From NCBI RefSeq assembly GCF_024733565.1, contig NZ_JANIOC010000011.1, positions 123,335 through 187,334 of the forward strand: a DNA stretch of 64,000 bases. Direction: 5' to 3'. This stretch comes from Rossellomorea sp. SC111. GTDB taxonomy: Bacteria > Bacillota > Bacilli > Bacillales > Bacillaceae_B. Under the pieces are notes generated by a model that was given only the letters and a program-made list of their open reading frames with translations, searched no databases and was not told the origin of the DNA. Of the stretch, positions 34,389 through 43,781 are shown in pieces; position 1 is the stretch's first letter; the number at the start of each line of letters is the position of its first letter. The position numbers and the translations under genes are program-made.

Positions 34389-35333
34389 TTAATCCCTGAT
34401 GGATACGTTTATTTGATCAGCGTGGGAGATGGTAATGGGGTGTTGTCCGTTACCAAGTTTGAGGGTGGCGGATTTGGTTGGGATGCCTTCGTTTTCTCTG
34501 GTTTCTTCTTCTGATTTAGATGCATTCGTTTGCTCTGTGAATTGCCACTTGGCGTCCTCTCCTTGTATGTTCCCTACATTTTCGGCATTGATGGTTAAGT
34601 TTTCCGTTGTAGGAAGGACCAGATTGACCATTGATGAGCTTGTGACTTCCCATGAGCTTGAAAGGGTTCTCGGCTTTAACGTAACTTCATTGTAGTTATT
34701 GGAAATTTCCAGAGACTTGGATGCCGGAACGACGAGTGTCGCCTGTATTTCCTGACCAGCTTGTCTCCACCCATTTGACTCCGGAAGACCTTTTAGGGTG
34801 ACATATAATGTGTCTCCTTTTTGTGTTGTCAATAAATAATCCTCAGGCTCAGAAAGGAATGGCCGATCTCCCGTGAAAGTTCCCCGATACGTACCAAACA
34901 CACTCACTTCATTATCCTTAACCGTTTCCACCGTTATTGGATAATGACTGGAATCAACGACGATCCGCTTCACATTATCTCCAACCTGATGGTTATAAGA
35001 AGGAAGGTCCGCTGTTTTCACTTCAGAATCAAAGAACGTTTCCATCTGTCCCATCAATCCAGTTGCCTGCAGAACGGTAAATCCGATTCCCACCGTCCCG
35101 ATGACAGCCACAAATAGGATGCTTAAAAAATCATATTTCAACATCGGTTTTTCCTGCTTCGATAGATACAAATAAACTAAGATTTCTGCTCCCAATACGA
35201 TCAGCAGCACCGGCCACCAGCCTGCCAGCACATAGGCTGAATCCCATTTTAACAGCTGAGAAAACAGTAGGAAAATTCCCAGGAACAAAAGGGATGCCCC
35301 CATCGATATGGATCCGACTCTCCAGGTTCTCAT
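34389..35333 (-). CDS. Membrane protein with LiaF-like helices and extracellular beta domain
   Basis: 314 residues. About three membrane helices (12-30, 38-55, 70-92) resemble the DUF5668/LiaI-LiaF type. The rest is a beta-rich domain (KRIVVDSSHYPITVETVKDN, then SLEISNNYNEVTLKP) like DUF4097 adhesin-like folds, predicted outside the cell. It is the last gene of the sigma operon and overlaps the preceding gene by 4 bases. It probably takes part in envelope stress response. Confidence 0.6.
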   Translation of the reverse strand: MRTWRVGSISMGASLLFLGIFLLFSQLLKWDSAYVLAGWWPVLLIVLGAEILVYLYLSKQEKPMLKYDFLSILFVAVIGTVGIGFTVLQATGLMGQMETFFDSEVKTADLPSYNHQVGDNVKRIVVDSSHYPITVETVKDNEVSVFGTYRGTFTGDRPFLSEPEDYLLTTQKGDTLYVTLKGLPESNGWRQAGQEIQATLVVPASKSLEISNNYNEVTLKPRTLSSSWEVTSSSMVNLVLPTTENLTINAENVGNIQGEDAKWQFTEQTNASKSEEETRENEGIPTKSATLKLGNGQHPITISHADQINVSIRD

Positions 35334-36409
35334 TCTGATACCTCCTCTTTTGAGTGTTCTTTTTTACTTCCCGCCACCAGCTTGATGCCTCCCCCAATCA
35401 GGAGAAGACAAACGATTCCCGGTTGGATATAGCTATTCATCACATGATAAAGATCAATGCCATACGAATCTAAAAACGGCATGGTCAATGGCATGAGAAT
35501 GTTCGTTGCCAGGTAATAGACCCCAAGCAGCATCAATCCGATCCCCACCCATTTTTGCTGATTGATCAAATAGGATACGATCGGTGTATCCTCTAACGGC
35601 TCTTTTCCATGTTTCGACGCCCTCTGTAGACCATCAAAGAAACTGTAGAACCAGATGATCGGTACTAAGAAGAGAAAGATACCCAAGCGAAGTACGTCCA
35701 GAATGTAAATTGAAAACAAGAATGCAGCCATGAGCTGAATGCCCCTCTTTTGATATCCAAGGTATAAATGCCCTGCTCCAGGGAACATGGATAAGAAAGT
35801 GGCGAATGCCTTACTCTTCCTTCCCCCTTCATGCTGTGCCTCCAGATCTTCCAATACAGAACGGTCCGTCAGCACTTCCCCTGCCTGCTTTTTATTCAAC
35901 AGTTGCATCGTATCAAAGAAGTTGTATACCCAAACGACGGGGAGGACGATCAGAAATACCATAAACTCTCCTCTTCCAGTCATCGCCGTCACAAACAGGA
36001 TCATTGCAGCAACACCGAGAAACGTTGCCAAAAACGTAACGCCCCGATTCATCAACCCCAGCTGGAAGTGCCCCAGTCCCGGAATCATGGAAAGAATGAT
36101 GGTGTAGAACCGTTCGCTGCTTAAGGTCTCATCATCCGTGATGGTTTTTTCCCGTCCCTTCAATCCCCTTGATGCCAATAAGGCTGTATTCACAATACTG
36201 ATCACATAAACGAGAAAACCACATCCTGCCACTAATATCGCCAGGGGGGCGCTCATGATATAATCTGCTACAAAAAAAGATACTGGAAGGGATCCAATAA
36301 TGATCAGAAGGAACCCGAATCCTCTCAAAACCTTCCCCAAATACATCAACCCAACTCCAGGGATAAACGCCAACAAAAATGCAATTATGGGATTCTTCCT
36401 ATTTTCCAT
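35330..36409 (-). CDS. Multi-spanning membrane protein with three PGxGHxYLG repeats
   Basis: 359 residues, about ten helices. Three internal units start with the same motif: FIPGVGLMYLGK, MIPGLGHFQLGL, MFPGAGHLYLGY, each followed by a RG...FL stretch. This is a TM2/DUF6677-like arrangement. It is coupled to the anti-sigma gene upstream and overlaps the next gene, so it belongs to the sigma regulon. Function unknown. Confidence 0.65.
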   Translation of the reverse strand: MENRKNPIIAFLLAFIPGVGLMYLGKVLRGFGFLLIIIGSLPVSFFVADYIMSAPLAILVAGCGFLVYVISIVNTALLASRGLKGREKTITDDETLSSERFYTIILSMIPGLGHFQLGLMNRGVTFLATFLGVAAMILFVTAMTGRGEFMVFLIVLPVVWVYNFFDTMQLLNKKQAGEVLTDRSVLEDLEAQHEGGRKSKAFATFLSMFPGAGHLYLGYQKRGIQLMAAFLFSIYILDVLRLGIFLFLVPIIWFYSFFDGLQRASKHGKEPLEDTPIVSYLINQQKWVGIGLMLLGVYYLATNILMPLTMPFLDSYGIDLYHVMNSYIQPGIVCLLLIGGGIKLVAGSKKEHSKEEVSE

Positions 36410-36410
36410 C

Positions 36411-36857
36411 TTATTCTGCCTCCTGTTCTTCTACTTTTTCGACATCATCGAGTAATGCCGTTGTTTTATTTAAAATGTTCTCTGTAAAGGATGGCTGACT
36501 ATTTTTTTCGAATTCCGAGGTGACCTTTAGAAGCTCCCCAAATATTCCTGTAGCCATCAAAATCAGTGTCATCGCCGTTGCCAATACATAATGGAATACC
36601 TTTTTCTCATACCAATCCTTCCGGGATGGTTTCCTCGCATCCCCACCTTCAAACGGAATCCGCTCCATCACCTCATCAGTATAGAGGGACGGACCTTCAA
36701 TGGAAGGAAGATCTCTCTGAACCGCATCCACCGCTTCTAGATAATGTCCCATACAATGCTCACAACTGTACAGATGCTCTTCGTATTCGATTCGTTTGTC
36801 TTCTTCCATTTCATCTCTGACATACATTTTCCATTCATCAAGCGCAATATGAATCAT
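36411..36857 (-). CDS. Anti-sigma factor with zinc-finger motif
   Basis: 148 residues. H28-x3-C32-x2-C35 is the ZAS (zf-HC2) zinc motif that binds ECF sigma factors. A single membrane segment (about 89-112) separates it from an extracytoplasmic tail ending in VEEQEAE. The stop of the sigma gene overlaps its start. Residues 53-58 (IEGPSL) are encoded by a repeat arm, GAGGGACGGACCTT read in reverse, so the linker has been built or invaded by the repeat. Confidence 0.82.
   Translation of the reverse strand: MIHIALDEWKMYVRDEMEEDKRIEYEEHLYSCEHCMGHYLEAVDAVQRDLPSIEGPSLYTDEVMERIPFEGGDARKPSRKDWYEKKVFHYVLATAMTLILMATGIFGELLKVTSEFEKNSQPSFTENILNKTTALLDDVEKVEEQEAE
36684..36697. repeat. GGACGGACC arm inside the anti-sigma gene (copy 17)
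   Basis: GAGGGACGGACCTT in the coding frame, producing E-G-P-S in a linker between the zinc domain and the membrane helix. Confidence 0.85.
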
Positions 36858-37387
36858 CTAAAATCCTCCTCCTTCCAATTCTTCCGCATCCAAAGTCTGG
36901 CACGATACAGCTTCGTTTCAATTGTTTTCACCTGCACATGCTGTTCCATCGCCAGTTGCTGATAGGATTTCTCCTTTATGTAGAATCCTTCGATCACTTC
37001 CCTGTATGAATCAGGAACTTCCTCTAAATATCTCATCACAAGCTGCTTCTGCTCATTTTTCAACAACCGGGTTTCTGCTGAATCACGGGCTTCCTTCACC
37101 GGGAGCTCGTCGACAAGGTCCTCTCCCTTTCTAGCAAGCTTCCGTTTACAATCAATCGCATGATTCACCGCGATCCTTGTCATCCACGTCTTGAAACCTT
37201 GATGCTCATACCGAGGGAGAGAGGTGTAAATCTTCATCCACACTTCCTGGGAGGCATCTTCTGCGTCCTTCTGGTTTCTCAAGACTCCGTAGATGCATTT
37301 AAACACATACTGCTTATGTATTTCGATCAGCATCCGGAATGCTTTTTCACTGCCATTCTTCGCTTTTTCAACTAGCGGATCCACCAA
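36854..37387 (-). CDS. ECF-type RNA polymerase sigma factor
   Basis: 177 residues. Region 2 (DAEDASQEVWMKIYTSLPRY, then TWMTRIAVNHAIDCKRK) and region 4 (EEVPDSYREVIEGFYIKEKS, YQQLAMEQHVQVKTIETKL) are clear. The start is TTG or the following GTG, both after GGGGGAG. It heads an operon with an anti-sigma and two membrane proteins, similar in layout to the YlaC/YlaD and SigY loci. A CGTC -10-like motif lies upstream (near 37418), consistent with autoregulation. Confidence 0.9.
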   Translation of the reverse strand: MVDPLVEKAKNGSEKAFRMLIEIHKQYVFKCIYGVLRNQKDAEDASQEVWMKIYTSLPRYEHQGFKTWMTRIAVNHAIDCKRKLARKGEDLVDELPVKEARDSAETRLLKNEQKQLVMRYLEEVPDSYREVIEGFYIKEKSYQQLAMEQHVQVKTIETKLYRARLWMRKNWKEEDFR

Positions 37388-37486
37388 CCTCTCTCCCCCT
37401 TTCTTGCGGTCTCATAATAATAGACGAAGGAAACAGAGAAAACCCTACAGTTTTTTTAAAAAAATTTATAGGTTCCCACAAAAAAT

Positions 37487-37508
37487 AGACCCTACGTAAA
37501 TAGGGTCT
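37487..37508 (-). terminator. Terminator after 44-residue peptide gene
   Basis: AGACCCTA paired with TAGGGTCT around a 6-base loop, 9 bases after the peptide's stop. Confidence 0.75.
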
Positions 37509-37516
37509 TGTATAAA

Positions 37517-37651
37517 CTAGCATCCTAAAGTACTGCAAACAGCGTTTTTCAACACAGATACCAGGTTGGTGTTTGGAGCCAAAATCGATACCAACAACCA
37601 AGCGACCAACAATAATACGGCAACTAGAAAGGTAATAAGTCCTAACGACAT
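37517..37651 (-). CDS. 44-residue hydrophobic peptide ending in C-x4-C
   Basis: An excellent AAAGGGGGG site precedes the ATG at 37651. One membrane helix (about 4-24, LITFLVAVLLLVAWLLVSIL) is followed by a short polar part and the tail AVCSTLGC. It has its own terminator. I recognise no family; a signalling peptide, membrane toxin or small regulator of the neighbouring sigma/anti-sigma pair are all possible. Confidence 0.6.
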   Translation of the reverse strand: MSLGLITFLVAVLLLVAWLLVSILAPNTNLVSVLKNAVCSTLGC

Positions 37652-37848
37652 ATAAAATCCCCCCTTTCTATTTATAACTCTAGTAAGTGAGCTCTCTTAC
37701 AAACTTATTCTATGAGAAAATGTTAGAGTCGGACCGGCTAATATAATAGAAAAGAAAAAAAGGGCAGTACTACGACTTAACAAAACCTTCACAAACAATG
37801 GGTACTTCGTTTGATTGAGATAAGCTAGACATGGGTATACACTATACA

Positions 37849-37866
37849 GGAATGAACATTCATTCC
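37849..37866 (+). promoter_or_regulatory. TetR operator upstream of P450 regulator
   Basis: GGAATGAACATTCATTCC has perfect GGAATGAA/TTCATTCC arms and lies 30 bases before the regulator's start. The same arms recur before the P450 gene. Confidence 0.75.
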
Positions 37867-37895
37867 GCATTACCGTTATGAAAGGCTGAGTTGGT

Positions 37896-38471
37896 ATGTC
37901 AATGGCATTAAATAAGCGGGACAGCATTGTAGCGAGTTCTCTGGCTCTATTTGCAGAGCGGGGTTATGATGCCACGACGATTCCCATGATTGCCTCGTCT
38001 GCAGGCGTGGGGGCAGGAACCATCTATCGCTATTTTGAAAATAAAGAAGTCCTTGGAAATACGATATTTCAAGAATATGTGAAGATCTTTACTGAAACAG
38101 TGGAAAATGCCTTCCCTTATGAACAGTCGATACGTGATCAATTTCACCATATTTTCCAATCAATGATTCAGTTTACAAAAGAACAAAGCCAGGCGCTCTA
38201 CTTCATCCGAACACATAGCAGCGCCCATTTCCTGAATGAAGAAAGTCACACATGCTTCGAGGAACTGTTGAATCTATTTAAATGCTTCTTCGATTCCGGG
38301 AAAGAGAAGAAGGTCATCAAGAATCTGCCTTCGACTGCTTTGATCGCCATTCTTTATGGTGCCTTTCTCGAACTTCAGCGACTTGTCCGGATCGGAGAAT
38401 TAGAGCCTGATACTTCCATGCTTTCAGATGTAGAGGATAGTATGTGGGATGCCGTTCGATTACATGAGTGA
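37896..38471 (+). CDS. TetR-family regulator of the P450 gene (BscR/FatR type)
   Basis: 191 residues. The N-terminal HTH (SLALFAERGYDATTIPMIAS and GVGAGTIYRYFENKEVL) is standard. It is directly upstream of a CYP102 gene, the order found for B. subtilis FatR/BscR with cypB, where fatty acids relieve repression. Both genes carry the same GGAATGAA-NN-TTCATTCC operator, so the protein probably represses itself and the P450. Confidence 0.85.
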   Translation: MSMALNKRDSIVASSLALFAERGYDATTIPMIASSAGVGAGTIYRYFENKEVLGNTIFQEYVKIFTETVENAFPYEQSIRDQFHHIFQSMIQFTKEQSQALYFIRTHSSAHFLNEESHTCFEELLNLFKCFFDSGKEKKVIKNLPSTALIAILYGAFLELQRLVRIGELEPDTSMLSDVEDSMWDAVRLHE

Positions 38472-38489
38472 GAAACGATTCGTTTCTCA
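38469..38489. terminator. Perfect 9-bp hairpin after TetR gene
   Basis: TGAGAAACG-att-CGTTTCTCA at the stop of the regulator, without a T run. It may be a weak terminator. Confidence 0.4.
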
Positions 38490-38498
38490 TGCCCCAAA

Positions 38499-38518
38499 CG
38501 GAATGAACGTTCATTCCG
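38499..38518 (+). promoter_or_regulatory. TetR operator upstream of CYP102 gene
   Basis: CGGAATGAACGTTCATTCCG, a perfect 20-bp palindrome, 37 bases before the P450 start codon. Confidence 0.85.
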
Positions 38519-38555
38519 GGCTTTCAACCAAACTACTATACGAGGTGAAGGAACC

Positions 38556-41500
38556 ATGACACAACAATCTCAATATCCACAACCGAAAACATATGGACCA
38601 CTCGGGAATTTGCCCGTAATCGATAAAGAAAAGCCCCTTCAATCATTTATGAAGCTTTCCAGGGAACTCGGACCCATCTATCAGTTCCAGTTTCCCGGCA
38701 GAATGAGCACCTTTGTTTCCAGTGCGTCCCTTGCAAAAGAAATATGCGATGAAACCCGTTTTGATAAAAAAGTCGGACCTGCCCTGCAAAAAGTGAGAGC
38801 CTTCGGTGGAGACGGCCTTTTTACCAGTGAAACGAATGAGATGAACTGGAAGAAGGCGCATAATATCTTACTGCCAAGTTTCAGCCAGCAGGCCATGAAA
38901 GGATACCACTCAAAGATGGTGGATCTCGCCACCCAGCTCATTCAAAAATGGGCACGCTTAAATCCTGCAGATGAAATCGATGTCCCTGAGGATATGACCC
39001 GTCTGACCCTGGATACCATCGGCCTCTGTGGTTTCAATTATCGTTTTAACAGCTTCTACAGGGAAACCTCCCACCCCTTTGTCGACAGTATGGTCCGGGC
39101 TCTGGATGAAGCGATGAACCAATCACAGCGCCTCGGTCTTCAAGATAAACTGATGATCAAATCGAAAAAACAATTCAAAGAAGACATTGAGTACATGTTC
39201 TCCCTTGTCGACGAATTGATTGCCGATCGCAAGGCAAACGGTGATCAGGGGGAAGATGACCTCCTCTCCTATATGTTAAAAGGAACAGATCCTGAAACAG
39301 GAGAGGCGCTCAGTGACGAAAACATCCGCTTTCAAATCATTACCTTCTTGATTGCAGGTCACGAAACGACAAGCGGACTCCTCTCCTTCGCCCTTTACTA
39401 CTTGATGAACCATCCGGAAAAACTGAAAAAGGCTCAGGAGGAAGTCGACCGTGTTGTTGGTGATACCATTCCGGACTATAAACAAGTGAAACAGTTGAAG
39501 TATGTCCGCATGGTCCTGAATGAAACCCTGCGACTATGGCCTACCGCCCCTGCATTTTCTGTGTATGCGAAAAACGACACCACTCTTGATGGCAAATATG
39601 ATGTCAAAAAAGATGATGTGTTCACATTGGTCATTCCTGAATTACACCGGGATTCATCCGTCTGGGGGGATGACGTGGAAGCTTTCATTCCTGAACGTTT
39701 CGAGGACCCATCTTCCATTCCCTATCACGCGTACAAACCGTTTGGAAATGGACAGCGGGCCTGCATCGGGCAGCAGTTCGCCCTTCATGAAGCGACACTG
39801 GTGCTCGGCATGGTCCTGCAGCACTTTGACCTGATCGACCATCGAAACTATCAACTCGATGTCAAAGAAACCTTGACTCTCAAGCCCGATGGATTAACAA
39901 TGCGGGTCACACCCCGTAAACAGGCCATATCATTTGCCATTGCTTCGTCTGAAGCAGCAAAACCGGAAAAAACGGCTGCGCCTATCGAGGTAGAATCATC
40001 CCACGGAACCCCCTTACTCGTCCTATATGGTTCAAACATGGGAACGGCGGAAGGAATCGCCCGGGATCTGGGAGAGACAGGCCGTCAACAAGGATTCCGG
40101 ACAGAGGTAGCTTCATTAGATGAGTACAGTGATGGACTTCCAACAGAAGGAGCGGTCATCATGGTCTCTGCTTCCTACAATGGAAATCCACCTGACAATG
40201 CTGGTAAATTCATCTCCATGCTGAAAGAAAGTGAGTCTGATGACTTTGAAGGTGTCCATTACGCAGTGTTCGGGTGTGGTGACCATAACTGGGCGACTAC
40301 GTATCAGAGGATCCCTAACTTCATAGATGAACAGCTATTTGAAAAAGGCGGGCACCGCATAACGGAAATCGGGCATGGTGATGCAAGCGATGACTTTGAA
40401 GGAGATTATGAAAAATGGGCAGAGTCTCTTTGGCCGAAGCTGGCTGATGACTTAAACATCGAACTCCATCAGAATGATCAATCAAACAGCTCGATTACAA
40501 TGAATTATGTCAGTGATGTGAGTGACACACCGCTTGCTCGCACTCACCATGCCTTTACAGCTATGGTGAATGAGAATACCGAGTTACAGCACGCAGAAAG
40601 TGGCAGGCACACGAGACATATCGCCCTCTCTCTTCCAGAAGGTGTTACCTATAGGGAAGGCGATCATATCGGGGTCCTTCCGCAAAATCCGTCATCTCTT
40701 GTCGAGCGAGTGCTCAGTCGATTCAACCTGAACGGACAGGACTTCGTTACGTTAACGGGCGATTCCGGTAAAGCGGCGCATCTCCCTACAGAAAAGCCTG
40801 TAAAACTTTATGAACTACTGGCCAATTATGTAGAGTTCCAAGAACCCGCTACCCGTTCTCAAATCAGGACGCTTGCCGCTAATACCGTCTGCCCTCCTCA
40901 CGTCGTTGAGCTCGAGGAACTACTGAAGGATGAGACGTATAAAGAGGCGGTATTAAGTAAACGAATAACGATGCTCGATCTTGTGGAAAAGTACATGGCA
41001 TGTGAAATACCCTTTGAAAGCTTCCTTGCACTTCTCCCATCATTAAAGGCTCGCTATTATTCAATTTCAAGCTCACCTTTATACAAAAACGGAGAAGCAA
41101 CCATCACTGTCAGCGTCGTCCGTGGAGATGCCTGGAGCGGACATGGTGAATACAAAGGAATCACATCCAACTACCTGGCAGAGCGATCCCAAGGAGACAA
41201 AATCGCCTGCTTCATCAACACACCACAATCGAACTTCCAGCTGCCTGAGAATTCGGAAACTCCGATTGTCATGATCGGACCGGGAACGGGAATTGCACCA
41301 TTCAGAGGATTCATCCAGGCACGGAGCATTCTGAAGGAGCAAGGAAATTCACTCGGCGAAGCACATCTCTACTTTGGTTGCCGAAATCCTGAGCACGATT
41401 ACCTGTACCAGGATGAATTGGAGAAAGCAGCACAAGAAGGAATCGTCGCACTTCACACGGCATTCTCAAGATGCCCGGGTCAAGAAAAAGCATACGTCCA

Positions 41501-41723
41501 GCATCGACTGGCAGAAAATGCAGAAGAAATCCTGACGTTATTAAAAAATGGCGGACGCCTATACATTTGTGGTGACGGAAGTAAAATGGCTCCAGATGTC
41601 GAACAGACTCTGGTAGAAAGCTACATGCGTTTCTATCAAACATCAAAAGAAGAAGCCGATCGCTGGATGAGATCATTGGAAGAGGATGGTCGATACGCGA
41701 AGGATGTTTGGGCTGGGGCGTAA
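38556..41723 (+). CDS. Self-sufficient fatty-acid hydroxylase, P450 BM3-type (CYP102)
   Basis: 1055 residues in one chain. The P450 haem domain (1-470) has [15 protein letters not shown], a Phe at 89 corresponding to the BM3 active-site Phe87, and the haem-thiolate [10 protein letters not shown] with Cys403. A flavodoxin-like FMN domain follows ([20 protein letters not shown], about 485-635), then the FAD/NADPH reductase domain ([33 protein letters not shown]). Such enzymes hydroxylate long-chain fatty acids near the omega end with NADPH. Lengths match CYP102A proteins. Induction by fatty acids through the upstream TetR regulator is likely. Confidence 0.95.
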   Translation: MTQQSQYPQPKTYGPLGNLPVIDKEKPLQSFMKLSRELGPIYQFQFPGRMSTFVSSASLAKEICDETRFDKKVGPALQKVRAFGGDGLFTSETNEMNWKKAHNILLPSFSQQAMKGYHSKMVDLATQLIQKWARLNPADEIDVPEDMTRLTLDTIGLCGFNYRFNSFYRETSHPFVDSMVRALDEAMNQSQRLGLQDKLMIKSKKQFKEDIEYMFSLVDELIADRKANGDQGEDDLLSYMLKGTDPETGEALSDENIRFQIITFLIAGHETTSGLLSFALYYLMNHPEKLKKAQEEVDRVVGDTIPDYKQVKQLKYVRMVLNETLRLWPTAPAFSVYAKNDTTLDGKYDVKKDDVFTLVIPELHRDSSVWGDDVEAFIPERFEDPSSIPYHAYKPFGNGQRACIGQQFALHEATLVLGMVLQHFDLIDHRNYQLDVKETLTLKPDGLTMRVTPRKQAISFAIASSEAAKPEKTAAPIEVESSHGTPLLVLYGSNMGTAEGIARDLGETGRQQGFRTEVASLDEYSDGLPTEGAVIMVSASYNGNPPDNAGKFISMLKESESDDFEGVHYAVFGCGDHNWATTYQRIPNFIDEQLFEKGGHRITEIGHGDASDDFEGDYEKWAESLWPKLADDLNIELHQNDQSNSSITMNYVSDVSDTPLARTHHAFTAMVNENTELQHAESGRHTRHIALSLPEGVTYREGDHIGVLPQNPSSLVERVLSRFNLNGQDFVTLTGDSGKAAHLPTEKPVKLYELLANYVEFQEPATRSQIRTLAANTVCPPHVVELEELLKDETYKEAVLSKRITMLDLVEKYMACEIPFESFLALLPSLKARYYSISSSPLYKNGEATITVSVVRGDAWSGHGEYKGITSNYLAERSQGDKIACFINTPQSNFQLPENSETPIVMIGPGTGIAPFRGFIQARSILKEQGNSLGEAHLYFGCRNPEHDYLYQDELEKAAQEGIVALHTAFSRCPGQEKAYVQHRLAENAEEILTLLKNGGRLYICGDGSKMAPDVEQTLVESYMRFYQTSKEEADRWMRSLEEDGRYAKDVWAGA

Positions 41724-41731
41724 TGTAAGAG

Positions 41732-41756
41732 AGGCGAATCCTTATAGGGTTCGCCT
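41732..41756 (+). terminator. Terminator after CYP102 gene
   Basis: AGGCGAATCC and GGGTTCGCCT around a small loop, followed by T5. Confidence 0.85.
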
Positions 41757-41799
41757 TTTTTAGTAATCATAATAGATTCGGACATATCCAATGTACTCT

Positions 41800-41871
41800 G
41801 TAGTAGTTTCACCGATATATTTTCGATTTCGGCGTTAAAATTGGAAATTCGCCGATAAATCGCTCTACTAC
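41800..41871. repeat. Long imperfect inverted repeat downstream of ABC importer
   Basis: GTAGTAG and CTACTAC enclose CGATTTCGGCG ... CGCCGATAAATCG, a 72-base two-part hairpin. It looks like a dispersed repeat rather than a simple terminator, since there is no T run. Confidence 0.5.
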
Positions 41872-41881
41872 TCCTCCTACT

Positions 41882-42712
41882 TCATTTCCCCCCTGTAAAC
41901 GAAATCCCCTTAATAAAGTAGCGATTAAAGAATGCATACAATAACAGTACGGGCAGCGTAAAGACCATCGAAGCGGCCATGATATAGTTCCAGTAGCTGA
42001 CGTATTGCCCTTTGAAAGTGTTCAAACCCAATGGAAGTGTGTACATTTCCGTATCTGTCATGACAATCAATGGAGTCATGAAGTTGTTCCAAAAGCCCAT
42101 AAATACAAAGATCGCCTGGGCAGCCAGGGCCGGTTTGGCCAATGGCAATACGACTTTAAAGAAGATACCGAAACGGCCGAGACCATCGATTTGAGCTGCC
42201 TCTTCCAGTTCCTTCGGGAAGTTGATGAAGAATTGCCTCATCATAAAGATGAAAGTAGCATTGATCATCGCCGGTACGATCATCCCTTGATACGAGTTTA
42301 GCCATCCGATTTCCTTTAGAATTAAATAATTCGGGATCATGGTGACTTGGGCAGGGATCATCAGGACAGCCAGGATCATGATGAACAATGCTTTTTTCCC
42401 TGGAAAGCTCAACCTTGCCAAGGCATATCCGGACATGGAATTAAAAATGATATTCAATGCGGTACCGACAACGGCGATGAACAAACTATTGAACAGCCAT
42501 CTCGGGAATAGCTCCTGCTCGATAAAAATTTGCTTGTAGTTATCCAAAGTGAAATTCCTTGGTATGAAATTCATTGTCCCGCTAATGATTTCTTCCAGCG
42601 TTTTAAAAGAAGAAGACAGTGCCCATAGAAATGGGATCAGGGTAGTGATGGCATAGCCAATCAAAACAATATACAGGAGACGTTTACTGAACGTCTTTTT
42701 CTTTGAATTCAT
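41882..42712 (-). CDS. Sugar ABC importer permease, MalG type
   Basis: 276 residues, six helices. The EAA loop EEAAQIDGLGRFGIFFKVVLPLAKP is typical of the MalG-like inner-membrane subunit of CUT1 sugar importers. It starts 15 bases after the MalF-like gene. The ATPase subunit is not encoded nearby and is probably a shared MsmX/UgpC-like protein, as in other bacilli. Confidence 0.9.
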   Translation of the reverse strand: MNSKKKTFSKRLLYIVLIGYAITTLIPFLWALSSSFKTLEEIISGTMNFIPRNFTLDNYKQIFIEQELFPRWLFNSLFIAVVGTALNIIFNSMSGYALARLSFPGKKALFIMILAVLMIPAQVTMIPNYLILKEIGWLNSYQGMIVPAMINATFIFMMRQFFINFPKELEEAAQIDGLGRFGIFFKVVLPLAKPALAAQAIFVFMGFWNNFMTPLIVMTDTEMYTLPLGLNTFKGQYVSYWNYIMAASMVFTLPVLLLYAFFNRYFIKGISFTGGK

Positions 42713-42727
42713 GTTTTAGTCCCCCCA

Positions 42728-43627
42728 TTAATAGAGTGATTCTTCTTTAGAGAATTTACGTTGTATCAAGGTGGCCACCAGGATGATGAGAGCAAGTGCA
42801 AAGGCGAGGGCCGCTGCATATCCCATAGATCCCAATGATTTAAAGGCATATTGATAGATTAAGAGCACGACCGTTAACGTAGAGTTATTGGGTCCACCGG
42901 ATCCCCCTGAGAAGATATACGATTGATCAAACAACTGGAACGTGCCGATGACTCCCATGATCACGACGAAGGATGTAACCGGTCTGAGGAACGGAACAGT
43001 CACATAGAAGAACTTCTGAATGGCACTCGCTCCGTCCAGTTCTGCGGCTTCGTATAACGAGTCGGGAATATCCTGAAGGGCAGCGAGATAAATGACCATG
43101 AAAAACGGAGCCGTCGCCCAAATATTCATCAGCATGATGGCATTCAAGGCTATATCTGGATCTCCCAGAAAATTATAGGTGGGCAAACCGACTTTATCTA
43201 AAATGTTATTGATCAACCCTTCTTTGTTATACATCCACATAAAGATCAGGGTTAATACGGCTGAAGAAGTTAGGGTTGGTAAGAAGTAGACGATCCTGAA
43301 CAGCTTCTCACCCTTTAATCCTGCATTTAAAGTGGCAGCTAATACCAGTGCGAGGAAGGTTTGGGTCGGTACCACGATCAACACATATTTCGCTGTGTTT
43401 TTCAAGGCAATGATGGCCCGGTTGTCTTCCAAGATCCGTGTGAAATTGTCGAAAGCCACAAAATCGAAACTCATATCACCAAGGAGTTGAACTTTATGAA
43501 AGGATAAAAAAATGGCATATAGAATCGGTCCAATGATAAACACTGCTAATACCAACAGTGTCGGTGACATAAATAAGTATCCTTGTCCTGCATCTTTTAT
43601 TCTCTTTTTGGAGGATGGTTTGTTCAT
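42728..43627 (-). CDS. Sugar ABC importer permease, MalF type
   Basis: 299 residues, six helices. The EAA loop is YEAAELDGASAIQKFFYVTV with PFLRPV, and the N-terminus is basic and cytoplasmic. It forms the channel with the adjacent MalG-like protein. A 154-base structured spacer separates it from the binding-protein gene, which may set the usual excess of binding protein over permease. Confidence 0.9.
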   Translation of the reverse strand: MNKPSSKKRIKDAGQGYLFMSPTLLVLAVFIIGPILYAIFLSFHKVQLLGDMSFDFVAFDNFTRILEDNRAIIALKNTAKYVLIVVPTQTFLALVLAATLNAGLKGEKLFRIVYFLPTLTSSAVLTLIFMWMYNKEGLINNILDKVGLPTYNFLGDPDIALNAIMLMNIWATAPFFMVIYLAALQDIPDSLYEAAELDGASAIQKFFYVTVPFLRPVTSFVVIMGVIGTFQLFDQSYIFSGGSGGPNNSTLTVVLLIYQYAFKSLGSMGYAAALAFALALIILVATLIQRKFSKEESLY

Positions 43628-43672
43628 TCTTATCCCTACTTTCTATCTATCTCGTTAACCTACACCGATTAC

Positions 43673-43726
43673 CTGTATTCTTTCCGCCAAGGTCAAAGCG
43701 CCAAGACCTAAAAAGAAAGAATACAG
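43673..43726 (-). terminator. 12-bp inverted repeat between binding protein and permease
   Basis: CTGTATTCTTTC and GAAAGAATACAG with a 30-base loop. No T run; it may stabilise the upstream mRNA. Confidence 0.5.
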
Positions 43727-43740
43727 TCAATGGTAAAGTT

Positions 43741-43770
43741 GTACCTGACACGATACTGAGTGCCAGGTAC
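43741..43770. repeat. GTACCTGACA/TGCCAGGTAC hairpin
   Basis: A 10-bp nearly perfect stem and 10-base loop immediately after the binding-protein gene, like widespread GGTNCCTGNCAC-type bacillary hairpins. Confidence 0.6.
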
Positions 43771-43781
43771 CTTTAGAAAGA

